From NCBI RefSeq assembly GCF_907164915.1, contig NW_025919528.1, positions 1-64,000 of the forward strand: a stretch of 64,000 nucleotides of DNA. The letters are read 5' to 3'. Positions 24,690 through 36,972 of the stretch are shown piece by piece (the stretch's first letter is position 1; each line of letters opens with the position of its first letter). Both the position numbers and the translations under genes were made by a program. Under the pieces are notes generated by a model. It did not search any database. It was not told the DNA's origin and saw nothing but the letters and a program-made list of their open reading frames with translations. The stretch comes from Impatiens glandulifera. Its lineage: Eukaryota; Streptophyta; Magnoliopsida; Ericales; Balsaminaceae.

Positions 24690-25850
24690 AGAGCAAAAGA
24701 ATTATGAATTCAACGCATGTGTAATAATAATCTTCCAAACATTGAAAATGGCTAACTATTTTTGAGTAGAAACTACCCATTACGAATAGACATGTGGGAT
24801 ATAGCGTTGAGGGTAGGGACATATCTAGAATTTAGAGTTGGGGTGGGCTTAATAAGGATTAACAAAAAAATTGTAATTAAAAAATAAAGGGTAAAAATTA
24901 AGTAATTATTTCGCACTTAGTCTGATCGCAAGATAGATCAAATTATAACAAAGTAGACCAAGACAATAATATTGAATTAGTTTGAAAAAATTAGGAAATT
25001 AGAGGATAAGTTGACCTTATTTTATGAAATATAATTTTAAAATATTGAGATAGGCTTGAGTCCATTAAACACATTCTCACAATCTCTCTCAAGTCACGTC
25101 CAAATAATTATAAAATTTATAATCAAACAAACTTTAACAAAAATAAATAAATAAATAATTAATTAATACTTCTTAATTATTAATAACAATATGAATCAAC
25201 AATTCATTTATCTCTCTTTTTAATTTAATTCATTTCGCTCTCTCCTTTAATAATAAATCTTAGTTTCTTTCTCCTTTAAAATATAGTTGTCACCCTTAAA
25301 AACTAAACTAGGTATATATATAATAATAAAATTTTCATTTAACCGTTCTAAAAAAAATTAGTTTAACTCGGCTGGATCTTAGTTTACTCACTCGTCTAAA
25401 AGATATACTCACTCGTCTAAAAGATATTTGACCGCTTTTAAGCATGTTGTATATATAATATATATTATATTATAAAACAAAATTTGAGTTTGACTGAGAC
25501 ATGGCTTGACTAGGCTTAAGATTCGTCTTACTCATTTATCTAACTCCCTATATATAAGGTATAATATATATAATATATAATTTGGTAGGGGTGGGCTTAA
25601 GTCCCCCAACCTCCACATACCTATGTCTCTATGTCTCTAGCTAATTTCCATTTCTCACACATAATCAAGTATCAAACCCTTAAAAATGAATATTATGATA
25701 TTTTTCATAGTTTCTTTGAGTAGTAAACTAAGGTTACGATTCTCGAAGTCAATTAGATTAATACATTCAAATACGTATTTCTAAAACCCATAGGGTCAAT
25801 TTTAAAAAGCTTGCACTATAGAACTCTACTTTTTACGAGATTTGAGAGGA
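24690..25850 (-). repeat. Diverged R1-family repeat split by a hAT-like element
   Basis: The flanks of the element at 24814-25639 resemble the R1 repeat (CATGTGGGATATAG before; CTCACACATAATCAAG and GAGTAGTAAACTAAGG after). Similarity is lower than among the other copies. Confidence 0.35.
24814..25639. mobile_element. hAT-like element related to the MITE at 13800
   Basis: The left end is TAGGGACATATCTA; the right end ...TATGTCTCTA gives complement TAGAGACATA. GGGGTGGGCTTAA lies in direct orientation near both ends, as in the 13800 element. The right end contains a short TATGTCTC duplication and no target duplication could be confirmed, so borders are approximate. No transposase frame is visible. 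Confidence 0.5.
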
Positions 25851-26031
25851 AGTTAAATCACATGGTTCTCTAACATAACCTATTAATGGAAAACTATTTC
25901 CTAAAATAGTATTCGAGGTCGAGCCTACCATCGAAGTCCTTTATTGTGTACCCTCAAAAGGCGGAGCACACGAACTGACAAGTGAAGCATGGAGCTCCAA
26001 TCAATTTTCAGATCGTATGACTCGCCGTTGT
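25851..26031. other. Short unexplained interval before element D
   Basis: Mixed-composition DNA without a supported frame; possibly more of the R1 flank. Confidence 0.35.
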
Positions 26032-26294
26032 TGTTGAAAATAAAAGTATAGGGAAAAGAGAAAAGCTTTTGATTGTATTTTATTAAGTTTTAGGCATAGC
26101 CTATTTATACTTACAATATTGAATTGAAAATGAAATAAATAACGAAGTGAAATTTAATCTAATCAAATAAAGTAAAATAAGGGAATGTTCTTAGCATATT
26201 CCCAAAATATGCTTTATCATATTTTCTAAGATAAAATCATTAGGTTTATATTATTTAGGGCATGATTTATTGGGCTTAACAAGATTATCCAGCA
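26032..26294 (-). repeat. 3' LTR of element D
   Basis: It aligns with the split right LTR (28809-29016 plus 54863-54923); both carry AAAGTATAG, TTAGGCATAGCCTAT and CATATTCCCAAAATATGC. On the minus strand it is preceded by a purine stretch (TTAAGGGGTGATT), the likely polypurine tract. Confidence 0.8.
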
Positions 26295-26312
26295 AATCAC
26301 CCCTTAATCTCA

Positions 26313-26760
26313 TTATACCGCTTCTACTTGCTTGACACTGAGCTTCAAACGCATATCGATAAACTTTTTTCTCCTTAACTCCTTTGTTAGGATATCAGCG
26401 AGCTGTCCATCAATGCCAACGTGGACAATATTTATCATTCTTTCTTCAATGCACTCTCGGATGTATTGAAACTTCGTGTCAATGTGTTTACTCCTCTCAT
26501 GATAAAATAGATTCTTATAGAGAGCAATGACTGACTTGTTATCAACCAATAATTTAAATGTCAATTCTTTACACCCAACTAACTCGCCAATAAGACGACT
26601 AAGCCAGACCCCTTGACATGTCGTTGTCGCCGCTGCGATGTACTCAGACTCGCATGAAGATAAAGTAACAATCTTCTACTTATATGAAGTTCAAGTCAAA
26701 ATGTTGTCTCCGATAAAGAAAACTATCATGGAGGTGCTTTTGCGGTCATCAACATCGCCA
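26313..26760 (-). pseudogene. Copia RNase H remnant (element D)
   Basis: Minus-strand translation shows the copia RNase H series SCESEY, LLVDNKSVIAL, HIDTKFQYIRECIE and ADILTKEL. The last 83 residues are open (26564-26313); earlier parts need frame changes and contain stops. Confidence 0.8.
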
Positions 26761-26818
26761 CCAGGATCATATCGATGTAGCCTACTAATGTAACTTCACC
26801 TACTTCCGACTGATAACA

Positions 26819-27690
26819 TCACCCATAACCCAACGTACCCCATACGTAGTGAAGTATCCGCTTGATCACAACCCAATGTTGAGAACTTTTCACCTCCATG
26901 TATCGACTAACTATGCCTACAACATTAGCAATATCAGGTTTACTAGGTAAAAAAGACTGTAAATACGCTTTGATACCTTGTGGCATCCACAACCGTACTC
27001 CTGTCCATTGGATTGTGACACGGGTTACAGTTACACATGCCAATTTTCTCCAAAATCTTTGTAGCATATGCCTTTTGACATAATGTAATATCACCGTCAT
27101 TTTGACGTACTTTGATCCCCAAATAGTAACTTTGAAGACCGAGGAATCTCATTTTAAACATTTCTTGTATTTGTATCTTGATTGATGATGTCTTGTACAC
27201 TTGTTCTCTTAATAATCAAGTCATCCATTTAGACACCCACAAACAAGAAAGATTGAGCATCGCCTCTTCTATAGACGGCATGTTCGAACGGGTTTCTTGT
27301 GAAACTAGGTGAAGTAAAGGAGGCATCCATTTTTGAGTATCATGCTCATGGAGCTTTTCGGAGAGCCCATATGATGCCTTACTCAACTTAAGAACTTTAC
27401 CTATGTTCTTAGAATCGATGAACTCAGGTGGTTGTTCTACATAGACCTCCTCTGCGAGATCACCATTCAAGAATGCTGACTTCACATCCATGTAGTGTAC
27501 TTACCACTTTCTTTGTGCAGCAAGTGCGAGTAACATACGTATTATTTCTATTCTTAATACTAGAACAAAAATTTCCTCGAAATTCACCCTTTGACGTTGC
27601 ACAAATCCTTGTGGTTCACAATGTTGTCATCGGGGTCCTTTTAACTTTGAACACCCATTTGAGCCCGATGGCTCGATGACCAATTGGAAG
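26819..27690 (-). pseudogene. Copia reverse transcriptase remnant (element D)
   Basis: In order on the minus strand there are WVFKVK (near 27650), [20 protein letters not shown] (from 27491), a tail with FLGLQSYYLGIKV (around 27150-27120) and a thumb/connection-like region. The YVDD-containing core is damaged and several frameshifts and stops are present. It is clearly dead. Confidence 0.8.
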
Positions 27691-27724
27691 TGACAAACTC
27701 TAATGTCTTGTTCTCAACTAGTAG

Positions 27725-28750
27725 TAGTAGTCGCTCACCAAAAGATCTAACATCATTGAGTTCGACGCGCTACTCTACAACTAGGAGCCGACTTGGGAGT
27801 TTTTCGATGGATAACATTTTCAGATCGACGAGTAACTCAATCGTCATCGCCAACTACTTGTATGCACATGACACACTTTGAAGGAATTTGAGCAATACCT
27901 TGTACTCGTACAATGGATCGCATAACACCTCGAGCTCGTTGACGATCGCCGCAAGTCGAATGTCGAAAGTCTCCATCCTCTCGCCATCTTTAAATGTTAG
28001 GTTTTCAAACTATGTTCATTGGGTTTGCGCTTAATTCAGATTACAACACAAAAGTTATTTGTCTCCACTGAATTGAACAGAACAAGTGGCCACGATGAAC
28101 ATGTTGTTTTGTTGTAATCTGAATCACCATTCCTCTCTATAATTAATAGCCGCTCACCAAAATATCTAACATCATTGAGTTCGACGCGCTCCTCTACAAC
28201 TAGGTGTCGACTTGTGAGTTTTTCGATGAATAACATTTTCAGATCGACGAGTGACTCAATCTCCGCCGCCATCTATTTGTATGTACACGACACACTTTGA
28301 AGGAATTTGAGCTATACCTTGTACTCGGACAATGGATCGCCCAACACCTCGAGCTCGTTGACAATCATCGCAAGTTGAATGTCAAAAGCCTCCATCTTCT
28401 CGCCATCTTTAAATGTCAGGATTTCAAACTATGTTCGTTGTGTTTGCGCTTTGGCTTCTTAGACATGTTCAACTCCGACCCGCATGATTTTTAGTGTGTC
28501 ACATGCTTCCTTGGTAGTCTTTTTTCTTTCAAGGGCTTGGATTAACTCTATCCCCAACTGTCTGGAGAAGTAACAACATATCCCGTTGATCTTCACGAAG
28601 ACCTCCCGAACCATTTTCAATGACATCCCAGAAGGCTTGCGCTTGTACATTCACTTTCATTGGGATCACCTCATCCACGTAGTTAGTACGCGTGCGAGGC
28701 ATGAAGTGCATCACCCCTTCATGCTTCCAACCTTTGTTCATCATCTCTTT
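27725..28750 (-). pseudogene. Copia gag remnant with an internal duplication (element D)
   Basis: Minus-strand frames (28744-28459, 28272-28036) show a UBN2-type Gag: FWDVIENG, KDGEKMEAFDIQL (around 28400), IESLVDLKMLFIEKLTSRHL. A segment of about 310 bp is present twice (27725-28030 and 28146-28455), so the Gag middle is duplicated. Reverse transcriptase follows directly, without protease or integrase. Confidence 0.7.
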
Positions 28751-28808
28751 TCATTTTCCTGTCATTACTGAAACAGATCGAACACCATACAAATCTGATA
28801 TCACTTAT

Positions 28809-29016
28809 TGTTGTATAAAATGAAAAGTATAGTGTAAAGAGAAAAACTTTTCATTGTATTTTATTAAGCATTAGGCATAGCCTATATATACTTACAATAT
28901 TGAATTGAAAAAGAAATAAATAATATAAAATATAATATAATAAAATAAAGTAAAGTAAGGGAATGTTCTAAGCATATTCCCAAAATATGCTTTAATATAT
29001 TTTCTAAGATAAAATC
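28809..29016 (-). repeat. 5' LTR of element D, left part
   Basis: This is cut at 29016 by element O and continues at 54863. Just left of it (about 28790-28808) the minus strand reads TGATATCAGAT, a decayed initiator-tRNA-Met primer-binding site. Confidence 0.75.
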
Positions 29017-30163
29017 TGTTAGAAAAATTAAGTAAGTTAATTTTAACCGAACAAAGAACTAAACCAGTCTCAAAATTCATTTTGCAAGTACCGCACCGGA
29101 CCGGTTGAGACACTCTGTCTCAAAGAAATCCGGACAATCGAGAAAATCGTTGTCACTCTCCTAACCGGATCGGCTAAGATGAAAAGCGCATGAAACATCC
29201 TTTCCGACCGGCTAAAAAATCGAAGATCTTAAGGCCAACGGGAAAGTATTCAAATTGATAAAAACTATAATAGATGACGTAATGAATCTCTTGGAAATGA
29301 ACATAAGAAGGGTCTGTGATCCGAGTCATAAAGCATGCAACAAAAGCAATGATGTTTAATTAGCCAAGATCACAAGCAATCTTCTGAAACAGGTGGCCAG
29401 CTAATGCATGTCTACCAGATGTCCAAAATGACAAGGCGTACACGCCACCTGTACCTGACCGGTTCGGCTGACCAATCAATAGATGAAAGAGAAATATGAC
29501 CGTTGTCATATTCTCTATATAAAGGGAGCGTAGAACAGTAGACAGACATACAACGCGCGCGAGCAAGAATCAACTGAGCTTTTCATATATGAAGCCCTAA
29601 AAACATTCTAAGTTGATATATTTATTCTGATTTTAAATTGAAACTGTTGTAAAAGAAATCTGTGTATTTTACCTTGTATAAAAGTATTACATCATTGTGT
29701 GAGTGGTGTAACTGACAAGCAGTAAATAAGACTTGATCGGAGTAAGAGTTTGTTTGTGAATATTCCAGTTATTGAATATTCTTCTCACTGTTTGAGAAGA
29801 AGGTGTGACGTAGGAGATTCAACTCCGAACATTCATAAAATTTTGTCTTGTGTTCTTTACTTTACATTCCGGCTTACTTACTCTAACTGAACCGAAACAC
29901 TATTCACTCAAACCGAACCGGTTTTCTCTCCACCTTAACCGACTCCTTCTAATACCTTCCAAACTGAATTGTGTGAGTTGCTTCAGATTGAAACAGACAT
30001 TTCTGCACTTGAACTCGGTTCAAGAGTCTGTGACAATCTATGTAGTGTTAAGAGCGGTTCTAGTCCTTAACCAGATTAGTTTCAGTGTGTTGTGTATTGT
30101 GTTGTTTTAAGCGGTCTCCTTTAGCCGGACCCCGGTCCCCTATCGGCGATCACGATCCTAACA
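29017..30163 (+). repeat. 5' LTR of element O
   Basis: 1147 bp, near-identical to the right LTR. It contains a TATATAAAGGG promoter-like box (29515-29526) and begins TGTTAG and ends CTAACA. Confidence 0.9.
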
Positions 30164-30165
30164 AG

Positions 30166-30180
30166 TGGTATTAAAGTAGA
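30166..30180 (+). other. Primer-binding site of element O
   Basis: TGGTATTAAAGTAGA directly after the LTR is a mutated form of TGGTATCAGAGC, the initiator tRNA-Met site. Confidence 0.75.
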
Positions 30181-30207
30181 AATCTTAACACTCAAGCAAC
30201 CGAAAAG

Positions 30208-31600
30208 ATGGGAAGAATAACCCACAGTGATAAGCCACCGATGCTAAGCAATGAAGCGTTTAGCAGCTGGAAGGTTCAGATGTATCTACATCTGATAACT
30301 TTGGATGATGAGATGAAAACCATCCTAAAGGAAGGACCGATAATGATTGAGAATGAAAGTGGAGCATGGACAGCTGAAGATAGAAGAAGAAGTAACCTGG
30401 ATAACCATTGCATGAGACACATTTTCAAAGCCGTAGACGAAAATACGTTCAACAAAATCAGAGAATATCAAAGTACAAATGAAGTTTGAGAAACTATTAT
30501 TCAGATCCATGAAGGAAAAAAAGGACTAAGAAAAACAAAATCTTGGTGGCAACTCAAAAGTATGAAAACATCAAGATGATGCCGGGAGAAAACATGAAGG
30601 AGTTTAGTGACCGGTTCACTAGCGTGATCAAAAACCGAGAGATCATCGTAAAAGCATTGAGATCTCTACAAAGTGCATGAGACATAAAAACTATGGTAAT
30701 GAGAGAATCAAACAACCTCGGGCAGATGAAGCTGCACGATGTGTTTGAGGACCTGAAAGCTTATGAATTTGAGATGAAATCTCGGATCAAAGAAGAAGAA
30801 GCAACATCAACCGCAACCAGAGCTCTAATGACATCGGTGGAACCAACGGTTCCTGTATCAGCCGCTCTAGTTTCTGTCAAAAGCGCTGATTAGATCAGTG
30901 AAGACGTGATGGCCATGCGAGCACAGAAATTCGGGAGATTCATGAAGAAGAATCAACCATCTAACAACAACTACAACTATAATTACGTTGACAAATCCAA
31001 TGTAAGATGTTTTAACTGTGATGGTTTTGGTCATTACAGGTCGGAATGTAGAAGGCCAAAACGAGATGACCGGAAACCAGCAAATAACTACCAAAGAAAC
31101 GACTACCAAAAAACGACAACCAAAGAGATGAATATCAAAGGAATGACCGGTAGCGAACTGAAACCAGTGAAGAAAATGAGATCCAAAAGGCACTCATAGC
31201 ATCTGACAGTGGAAGCGACTAGGCCTACTCCGACACCGAAAATGACGAAGAAAGAGTTACTTGCTTCATGGCACATGAAGAAGAGGTATTCGACGTTTCC
31301 TCAGAAGAATTTACTAAAGAAGACTTAATTACTACACTCAACGACATTGTCGTTGAGTTCAGAAACCTGTTTGCCCGTATACCGACTCAGCCAATTCATG
31401 AAACCGGAGAGTCAAGTGGTGCCGCTGGTGAGCCAAGTGAAACCACGGTATATGAACCGGTTGGACTATCCTTCGAGAATGAGAAGCTCAAGGAGACAGT
31501 TCAATCGACAACTGAAGAAAATGAAAGAACCAAATATGTCACGGCCGCCTGGAAGAGATCTAGTGAAGCTGTAAGTCAGATGTCTAAATATCAATGACAT
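30208..31600 (+). pseudogene. Copia gag of element O (broken)
   Basis: The frame begins MGRITHSDKPPMLSNEAFSS and has the UBN2 Gag style (FSSWKVQM early; MKEFSDRFTSVI around 30600; LKAYEFEMKSRIKEEE around 30750). A zinc knuckle CFNCDGFGHYRSEC (CX2CX4HX4C) lies near 31010-31050. The C-terminal part (31268-31597) is acidic and matches the Gag C-terminus of element M. In-frame stops at 30487, 30678 and 30891 and frame changes near 30520 and 31200 disable it. Confidence 0.85.
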
Positions 31601-32039
31601 CCCAAATGCAAATTTGGTCTTGGATACAAGAACAACCAATCCGCCAACCGGAACTCTTCCAACAGGATGAAACTCACAAAAGAAAATATTCCCTTTGTAA
31701 GATTTGTAAGTCAACCGACAATGAGGTAGAACGTGACTTCATACCGGAAAATGAAATAAAATATGTAAGTCCAACCGACTCGTAAAAATGACTTCATCCT
31801 AAGAGAAGGAAAGCCAACTGTCCAACAAGTAAATAAACCGATACACGTTCACAGAGAACTAATCAACACTCTCCACCACCACAACATAAGGCATTCTTAG
31901 GAAGACAAAAATATGAGAAGCCGAAAAATGGAAAAACAATTAGAACTATTGGGATCCCTAAAGGACTAATCAACCACGGACCCAACTGAATGTGGGAAAC
32001 CAGAAAGGTGTAAATATTTATTTTTTGCAGGTCAGGAGG
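31601..32039 (+). other. Gag-pol linker of element O
   Basis: Decayed coding DNA between the Gag C-terminus and protease, with many stops. A GIPKGLI.HGPN-like segment near 31950 is shared with the end of gag in element M. Confidence 0.5.
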
Positions 32040-32380
32040 AGTAAGCAGTTAGAAAATAGGGAGTGGTACTTGGAAAGCGGGTGTTCAAGACACATGACCA
32101 GAAATAGTGGACTACTAGTCGATATCATTTATGAAGCTGGAGCAATGATAACTTTCGGCGACAACTGAAAGGTAGAGCCGTGGTCAAGGGTAAGATTGTC
32201 CATGGTAATCTGTCTATAAACAATGTGCTCTTAGTAGAAAACTTGCATTTTAACCTATTAAGCATTAGTCAAATGTGTGACATAGGGTACACAATTGGAT
32301 TTCATAAACATGCATGTTTAGTTAAAAATCAACAAGGTGATACTCTCTTAACCGGAAACAGAATATGAAACATTTACAAA
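32040..32380 (+). pseudogene. Copia protease remnant (element O)
   Basis: WYLESGCSRHMTRNSG (about 32062-32110) is the retropepsin active-site region. The family has Asp in DSGC; here it is Glu (ESGC), so the catalytic Asp is lost. NVLLVENLHFNLLSISQ (32222-32270) is the conserved end of the domain. Frameshift and stops are present. Confidence 0.75.
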
Positions 32381-32429
32381 GTAGATTGGAAAACTAAGAT
32401 TGAAAATCTGGTTTGTATGATAGCTAGAA

Positions 32430-33330
32430 ATGAACCGAACTAGCTCTGGCACAAACGGCTAAACCGTTTAAATTTCAAAACTTTAAACTTCATATGCTCT
32501 AAAGAACTGGTTCATGGTTTTCCAAACATCACGTTTTCCAAAGATAAAGTATGTGCTGCATGTCAAATGGGAAAACAAATAAAATCATCTTTTAAAAACA
32601 AAGAAAATTTTCAGTCCGAACGATGCTTAGAACTACTACATATGGACCTGTTATGACCGGTTAAGGTCACAAGCCTATGAGGCATGCATTATACCATGGT
32701 AGTTGTTGATGATTACTCGAGATTTACTTGGGTAATATTTTTAGCTTCTAAAAATCAAGCTACACCGAACCTGATCAAGTTACTTTTAAGGATACAAAAT
32801 GAGAAATCTATCTGAATTAACCGAATTAGAAGTGATAGAGGAACCGAATTCACAAATAGTACATTAACTACTTTTCTTGATGATTCAGGTATTAGGCACG
32901 AGTTGTCTAGTGCCAGAACACCTCAACAAAATGGCCTGACTGAGAAAAGAAACTGAACTCTCAAGGAAGCCGCAAGGTCCATGATATCCGATTCGGGTAT
33001 TCCTAAAAAAATTTGGGCTTAAGATATCAATACTGCATGTTACACTCAAAACCGATCTTTAATTATTAAACGTTTTACTAGAATACCATTTGAAATATAC
33101 CATGACAAAGTTCCTAACATCCGGTATCTTAGGATCTTTGGCTGTAAGTGTTATGTTCACATCAACGACAAAAGTTATTTGACCGCGTTTGATGCTAAAT
33201 CCGATGAAGGAATAATGTTGGGCTATTCAGCCGTAATTAAAGAATATAGAGTTTATAATACTAGAACATTAACGGTTGAAGAAACTTCTCATGTTGTTTT
33301 TGATGAATCGGTTGAACGTAACACTGCAGT
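32430..33330 (+). pseudogene. Copia integrase remnant (element O)
   Basis: The GAG-pre-integrase zinc region (LWHKRLNRLN ... CAACQMGKQ, 32445-32580) is followed by the catalytic core: MDLL (first Asp, 32641), RSDRGTEF (second Asp, about 32827-32850) and PQQNGLTEKRN (Glu, about 32920-32955). Several codons are now stops, including Arg to TGA after EKRN. The final part (33179 onward) holds the GYSAVIKEYRVYN segment seen after copia integrases. Confidence 0.8.
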
Positions 33331-33679
33331 CCCTTCGACCTTCACAACAGAATGGAAAATTTCAATATCTATTCTGATGATGAAGATGAGGTTCCGGTTT
33401 ATAGACGGTTTGTCAATGATCAAGCGATTAATGCTGAGACTCAGTCTGATCAAGCTGCTTTACCGCAGGAAGTTGACACCTCAGTGTCCACTAAGGAAAT
33501 CGGTCGGTCTGACTCGACTCATCCTACCGATACGTCTAACCTTGATCAGTTAACCGGACGCTTGGAAGACACTACCAGAATTAACCTCAGAAGGAATAGA
33601 AATCATCCTCTTGAACTTGTAATAGGTAACTTATCGTCACCCGTCCGAACTAGGCAACAAAATTTGGAAGAGTATGAAA

Positions 33680-34400
33680 ACTCAGCTTTCATATCACAAA
33701 TTGAGCCGAAAAGGTGGATGAAGCGTTGCTAGATCCCGATTGGATTTTACCAATTCAAGAAGAGTTAAACCAGTTTGAGAGAAATAAAGTCTGGCACCTA
33801 CTTCCAAGACCGAAACATAAATCGGTCATAGGAACAAGATGGGTGTTCAGAAATAAACTCAATGAAGACGGTTTGGTTACGAGGAACAAAGCCAGACTAG
33901 TGGCTCAATGATACAAACAGGAAGAAGACATTGACTTTGAAGAATCATTTGCTCCTGTGGCTAGACTTGAAGCCATTAGAATATTTTTGGCATTCACGAC
34001 TTTCAAAAATTTTAAGGTTTTTCAAATGGATGTCAAAAGTGCTTTTCTAAATGGTAAACTAAGTGAAGAGTGTATGTTGAACAACCTCCCGGTTTTAAAA
34101 ATCCGGAACTTATAAGTCATGTATACCGGCTTGATAAAGCCCTTTATGGTTTAAAACAGACTCCAAGAGCCTGGTATGATACCTTAACCGAATTCCTATT
34201 TGATCACAAATTTATAATAGGTTCGGTTGACAAAACACATTTTAAATTTGAGAAAAAGGAACACATTTTACTTGTTCAAATATATGTGGATGATATCATT
34301 TTTGGCTCAACCGATCATAAATTATGTAATAAATTCTCAAAGTTAATGACTGACAGATTTGAGATGAGTATGATGGGATAATTAAGTTTCTTCCTAGGTC
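33680..34400 (+). pseudogene. Copia reverse transcriptase remnant (element O)
   Basis: Order: [63 protein letters not shown], then after a one-base loss near 34067 [22 protein letters not shown] and YVDDIIFGST, the catalytic YVDD. Stops occur at 33909 and 34379. Domain order and motif content are complete. Confidence 0.88.
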
Positions 34401-35195
34401 TTCAGGTTCGAAAAATTGATACCGGAACTTTCTTCAGCTAGCCTAAATACACAGCCGAACTACTTAAGAAATTTGGAATGGACACTTGTGCCGAAGCGGC
34501 TACTCCAATGAGCTCATCAGTAAAACTGGATAAAGACGAGAATGGTCAAGGAGTAGATATAACATCCTACTGAGGAATCATCTGATCACTACTCTATCTA
34601 ACAGCCAGTCGACCGGACATCCTGTTCGCGGTCGGAGTATGCAGAAGATTCCAAACCAATCCAAAACAATCACATTATACCGCGGATAAAAGAATTTTAA
34701 AATATCTGAAAGGAACTCAAGACGTGGGACTCTAGTACCCAAAAGACTCTAGTTTTAATTTGATAAGTGACTTTTATGCAGACTATGCAGGGTGCAAAAT
34801 TGACCGAAAGAGCAAGAGCGGAACATGTCAGTTTCTAGGAGACCGGCTCGTCTCTTGGTATAGCAAAAAGAACACCTCAGTTGTCACTTCAACCGCAGAG
34901 GCAGAATATCTAGCAGCCGGAAGCTGCTGTGCTCAACTCCTCTGGATCCAACAGCAACTAAGGAACTTCGGTATAACTACTGAAGAATCTCCAATCTTTT
35001 GTGACAACACCAGTGCAATAGCGATTACATACAATCCAGTGTTGCACTCAAGAACAAAGCATATTGATATCAGACACCACTTCATCCGGGAACACGATCA
35101 GTAGAAACACATCCGGCTGGAGTATGTCTCAATCGAACAACAAGTGGCTGACATCTTCACCAAGCCGCTACAGGAAGCTATGTTTTCTTGATAGT
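34401..35195 (+). pseudogene. Copia connection and RNase H remnant (element O)
   Basis: SLLYLTASRPDILFAV (34588-34635) precedes RNase H. The catalytic residues are visible as DYAGC (Asp), STAEAEYLAA (Glu) and CDNTSAI (Asp), with TKHIDIRHHFIRE and VADIFTKPL at the end. Stops at 34572, 34583, 34733 and 35102 break the frame. Confidence 0.85.
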
Positions 35196-35912
35196 AAACA
35201 ACTTATACCTTAAGTGTTATTGCATTTTTCTAACATCTAAACCTTATGAAAAACTTGGGCATGAGCTTAGGGAGAAGCTAACGCTTCTCAAAGCCATACC
35301 TCAATAGGAAATGAAACACTCAGGGATGCTAACTGGAAAGATGTCTCCGGTTAAGCTTGACAAATCCACACTACCAAATCACATGTAAATAAGTTGGGCT
35401 GTTCAAATGACTTGGGTAAAACAGACAGTTTATTCCCTAAGCTGAACAAATGTCGGCTTAGTTCGAAATTTCCTCACACCGGAATAAGCTATCTCGATAA
35501 AACTAGTCATGGAAAACTAACCTATAAAATGCATCATGATTTCGGTAACTGAATTTTTTCGGCTAACTTGGGACAGCTGACCGCTGTTTTCATGCATGCT
35601 TTGATGATTATACATATGAAACAGAAAAATAGTCTACACCTCAATCAAAGTGACGACACGTGTCTATCACTAAAAGAGGAAGACCAACATTTCTTCCATA
35701 TTTTTAAAACCATGATGGAAATCTTTTTGCCATCATTACTTTGTCATTGGAAATAACCATTATACACTTACACAAGTTAACCTCATAATAATTACAAAAT
35801 GACATCTCTAAGCATGCTTATCATCGATTAACTATTTAAGTAGCTAATCTAATCCAATCTCAAAACACTATTCATCACAAGAAAACTCTCTAAGCAAAAT
35901 TCTCTAGAAAAA
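35196..35912 (+). other. Spacer between pol and the first accessory ORF of element O
   Basis: No gene. TATTTAAG at 35833-35840 is a possible TATA box about 73 bases before the ATG at 35913, followed by an A/C-rich leader. Confidence 0.5.
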
Positions 35913-36645
35913 ATGTCTTGCTCTCTCACCAAAAATGTTCTTTTAGCTGATTTCGAATCGGTTGCTAACGCTGAGGATAATGAAGTCCAATGCATCTTCA
36001 GAGCTCTCGAGAGCACCGGTCTAAGAAAGTTCTTAGAAAACCGCTATGTCATTAACTACTCCTTAGTTAATGAGTTCTTCGATACAGCAAGGGTGATACA
36101 TCTAGAAGTCATCTTTGCTCAAATCCATGGAAAATCATTCCTCTTCAGTTCGACAGACTTCGCAAACTTTTACGAGCAGCCAACTGAGGGAGTCATCGAT
36201 CTCATCTACTCCCCAGTGTTCATCGAAGAGATGAGACACCACTTCTCCAGATCTATGACCCCGGTCAACACCTTGGGACCTAAGAGTTTACTCGCTAACG
36301 AATACCAAGTTCTTAGCGATATCTTGAGTAAGTCCTCTTGTCTAGGGACAAGTCCAATCTTACACCCAACGCATCTTCGAGATGATGACTTCCATTACCG
36401 AAGGAACTCGGGTGAACTGGTCGAGGATCATCTTCGACAACCTGAAGAAGCTAATCATCTCCAACAAAACCGGCTACGCTCCACAGCTGAGCGGTTTGTT
36501 CAACCACTTTTACAACTATCACGGCTCGAGTATCATTCTCCACCCAAAACAGTTGTTGACAAAGGAGAGGATTCAAGAGATGATCGACAGATGGGATAAG
36601 GCAAACACCAAGAAGACTCCAATAGTTGGGCCGTCCCACTATTAA
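35913..36645 (+). pseudogene. Accessory ORF A of element O
   Basis: A 228-residue open frame (35913-36599). It carries LLADFESV (10-17), ESTGLRKFLENRYVI (32-46), NEFFDTARV and FANFYEQPTEGVIDL, all shared with the accessory ORFs at 42423 (minus), 49330 and 50501. After about 36382 the homologous reading moves to another frame (NWSRIIFDNLKKLI, ending at 36645), so there is one frameshift. No catalytic motif is visible and function is unknown. It lies after pol, where Sirevirus-like copia elements carry an extra ORF. Proteins of this type are common in plant annotations, but I cannot name a domain with certainty. Confidence 0.7.
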
Positions 36646-36972
36646 TCTTCTTTTGTTCTTAAACGACTAATAATGATTCCTTCTCGCTTCTTTTTCTTTT
36701 CCACTACTGAACCGGTAATTTTGCTGTATTACCGGTTCAGTACATCATCTTTTTAATAAAAACATTCCTTCCATTTTAGGCCCAATCTTAGGACATAAAA
36801 ACCTTAATATTCTGAAAAATATCCAAAACCAAATAATTTCAAATCGACATTGGGAACAGACATATTCATTTCCCAAAAGGCGTGCCTAGTCCAGATAGGC
36901 CAATCAGCCTACATCGTACACTTCAAAAGATTATTCTCTTGAAAAGGCATCAAACATTTAATGCATTCATTG
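36646..36972 (+). other. Spacer before nested element M
   Basis: No gene. The last five bases (36968-36972, CATTG) are the target duplication of element M. Confidence 0.6.

Noticed and set aside
27428..28771. Plus-strand ORFs in the D element
   Set aside because: They are antisense shadows of the copia reverse transcriptase and gag.
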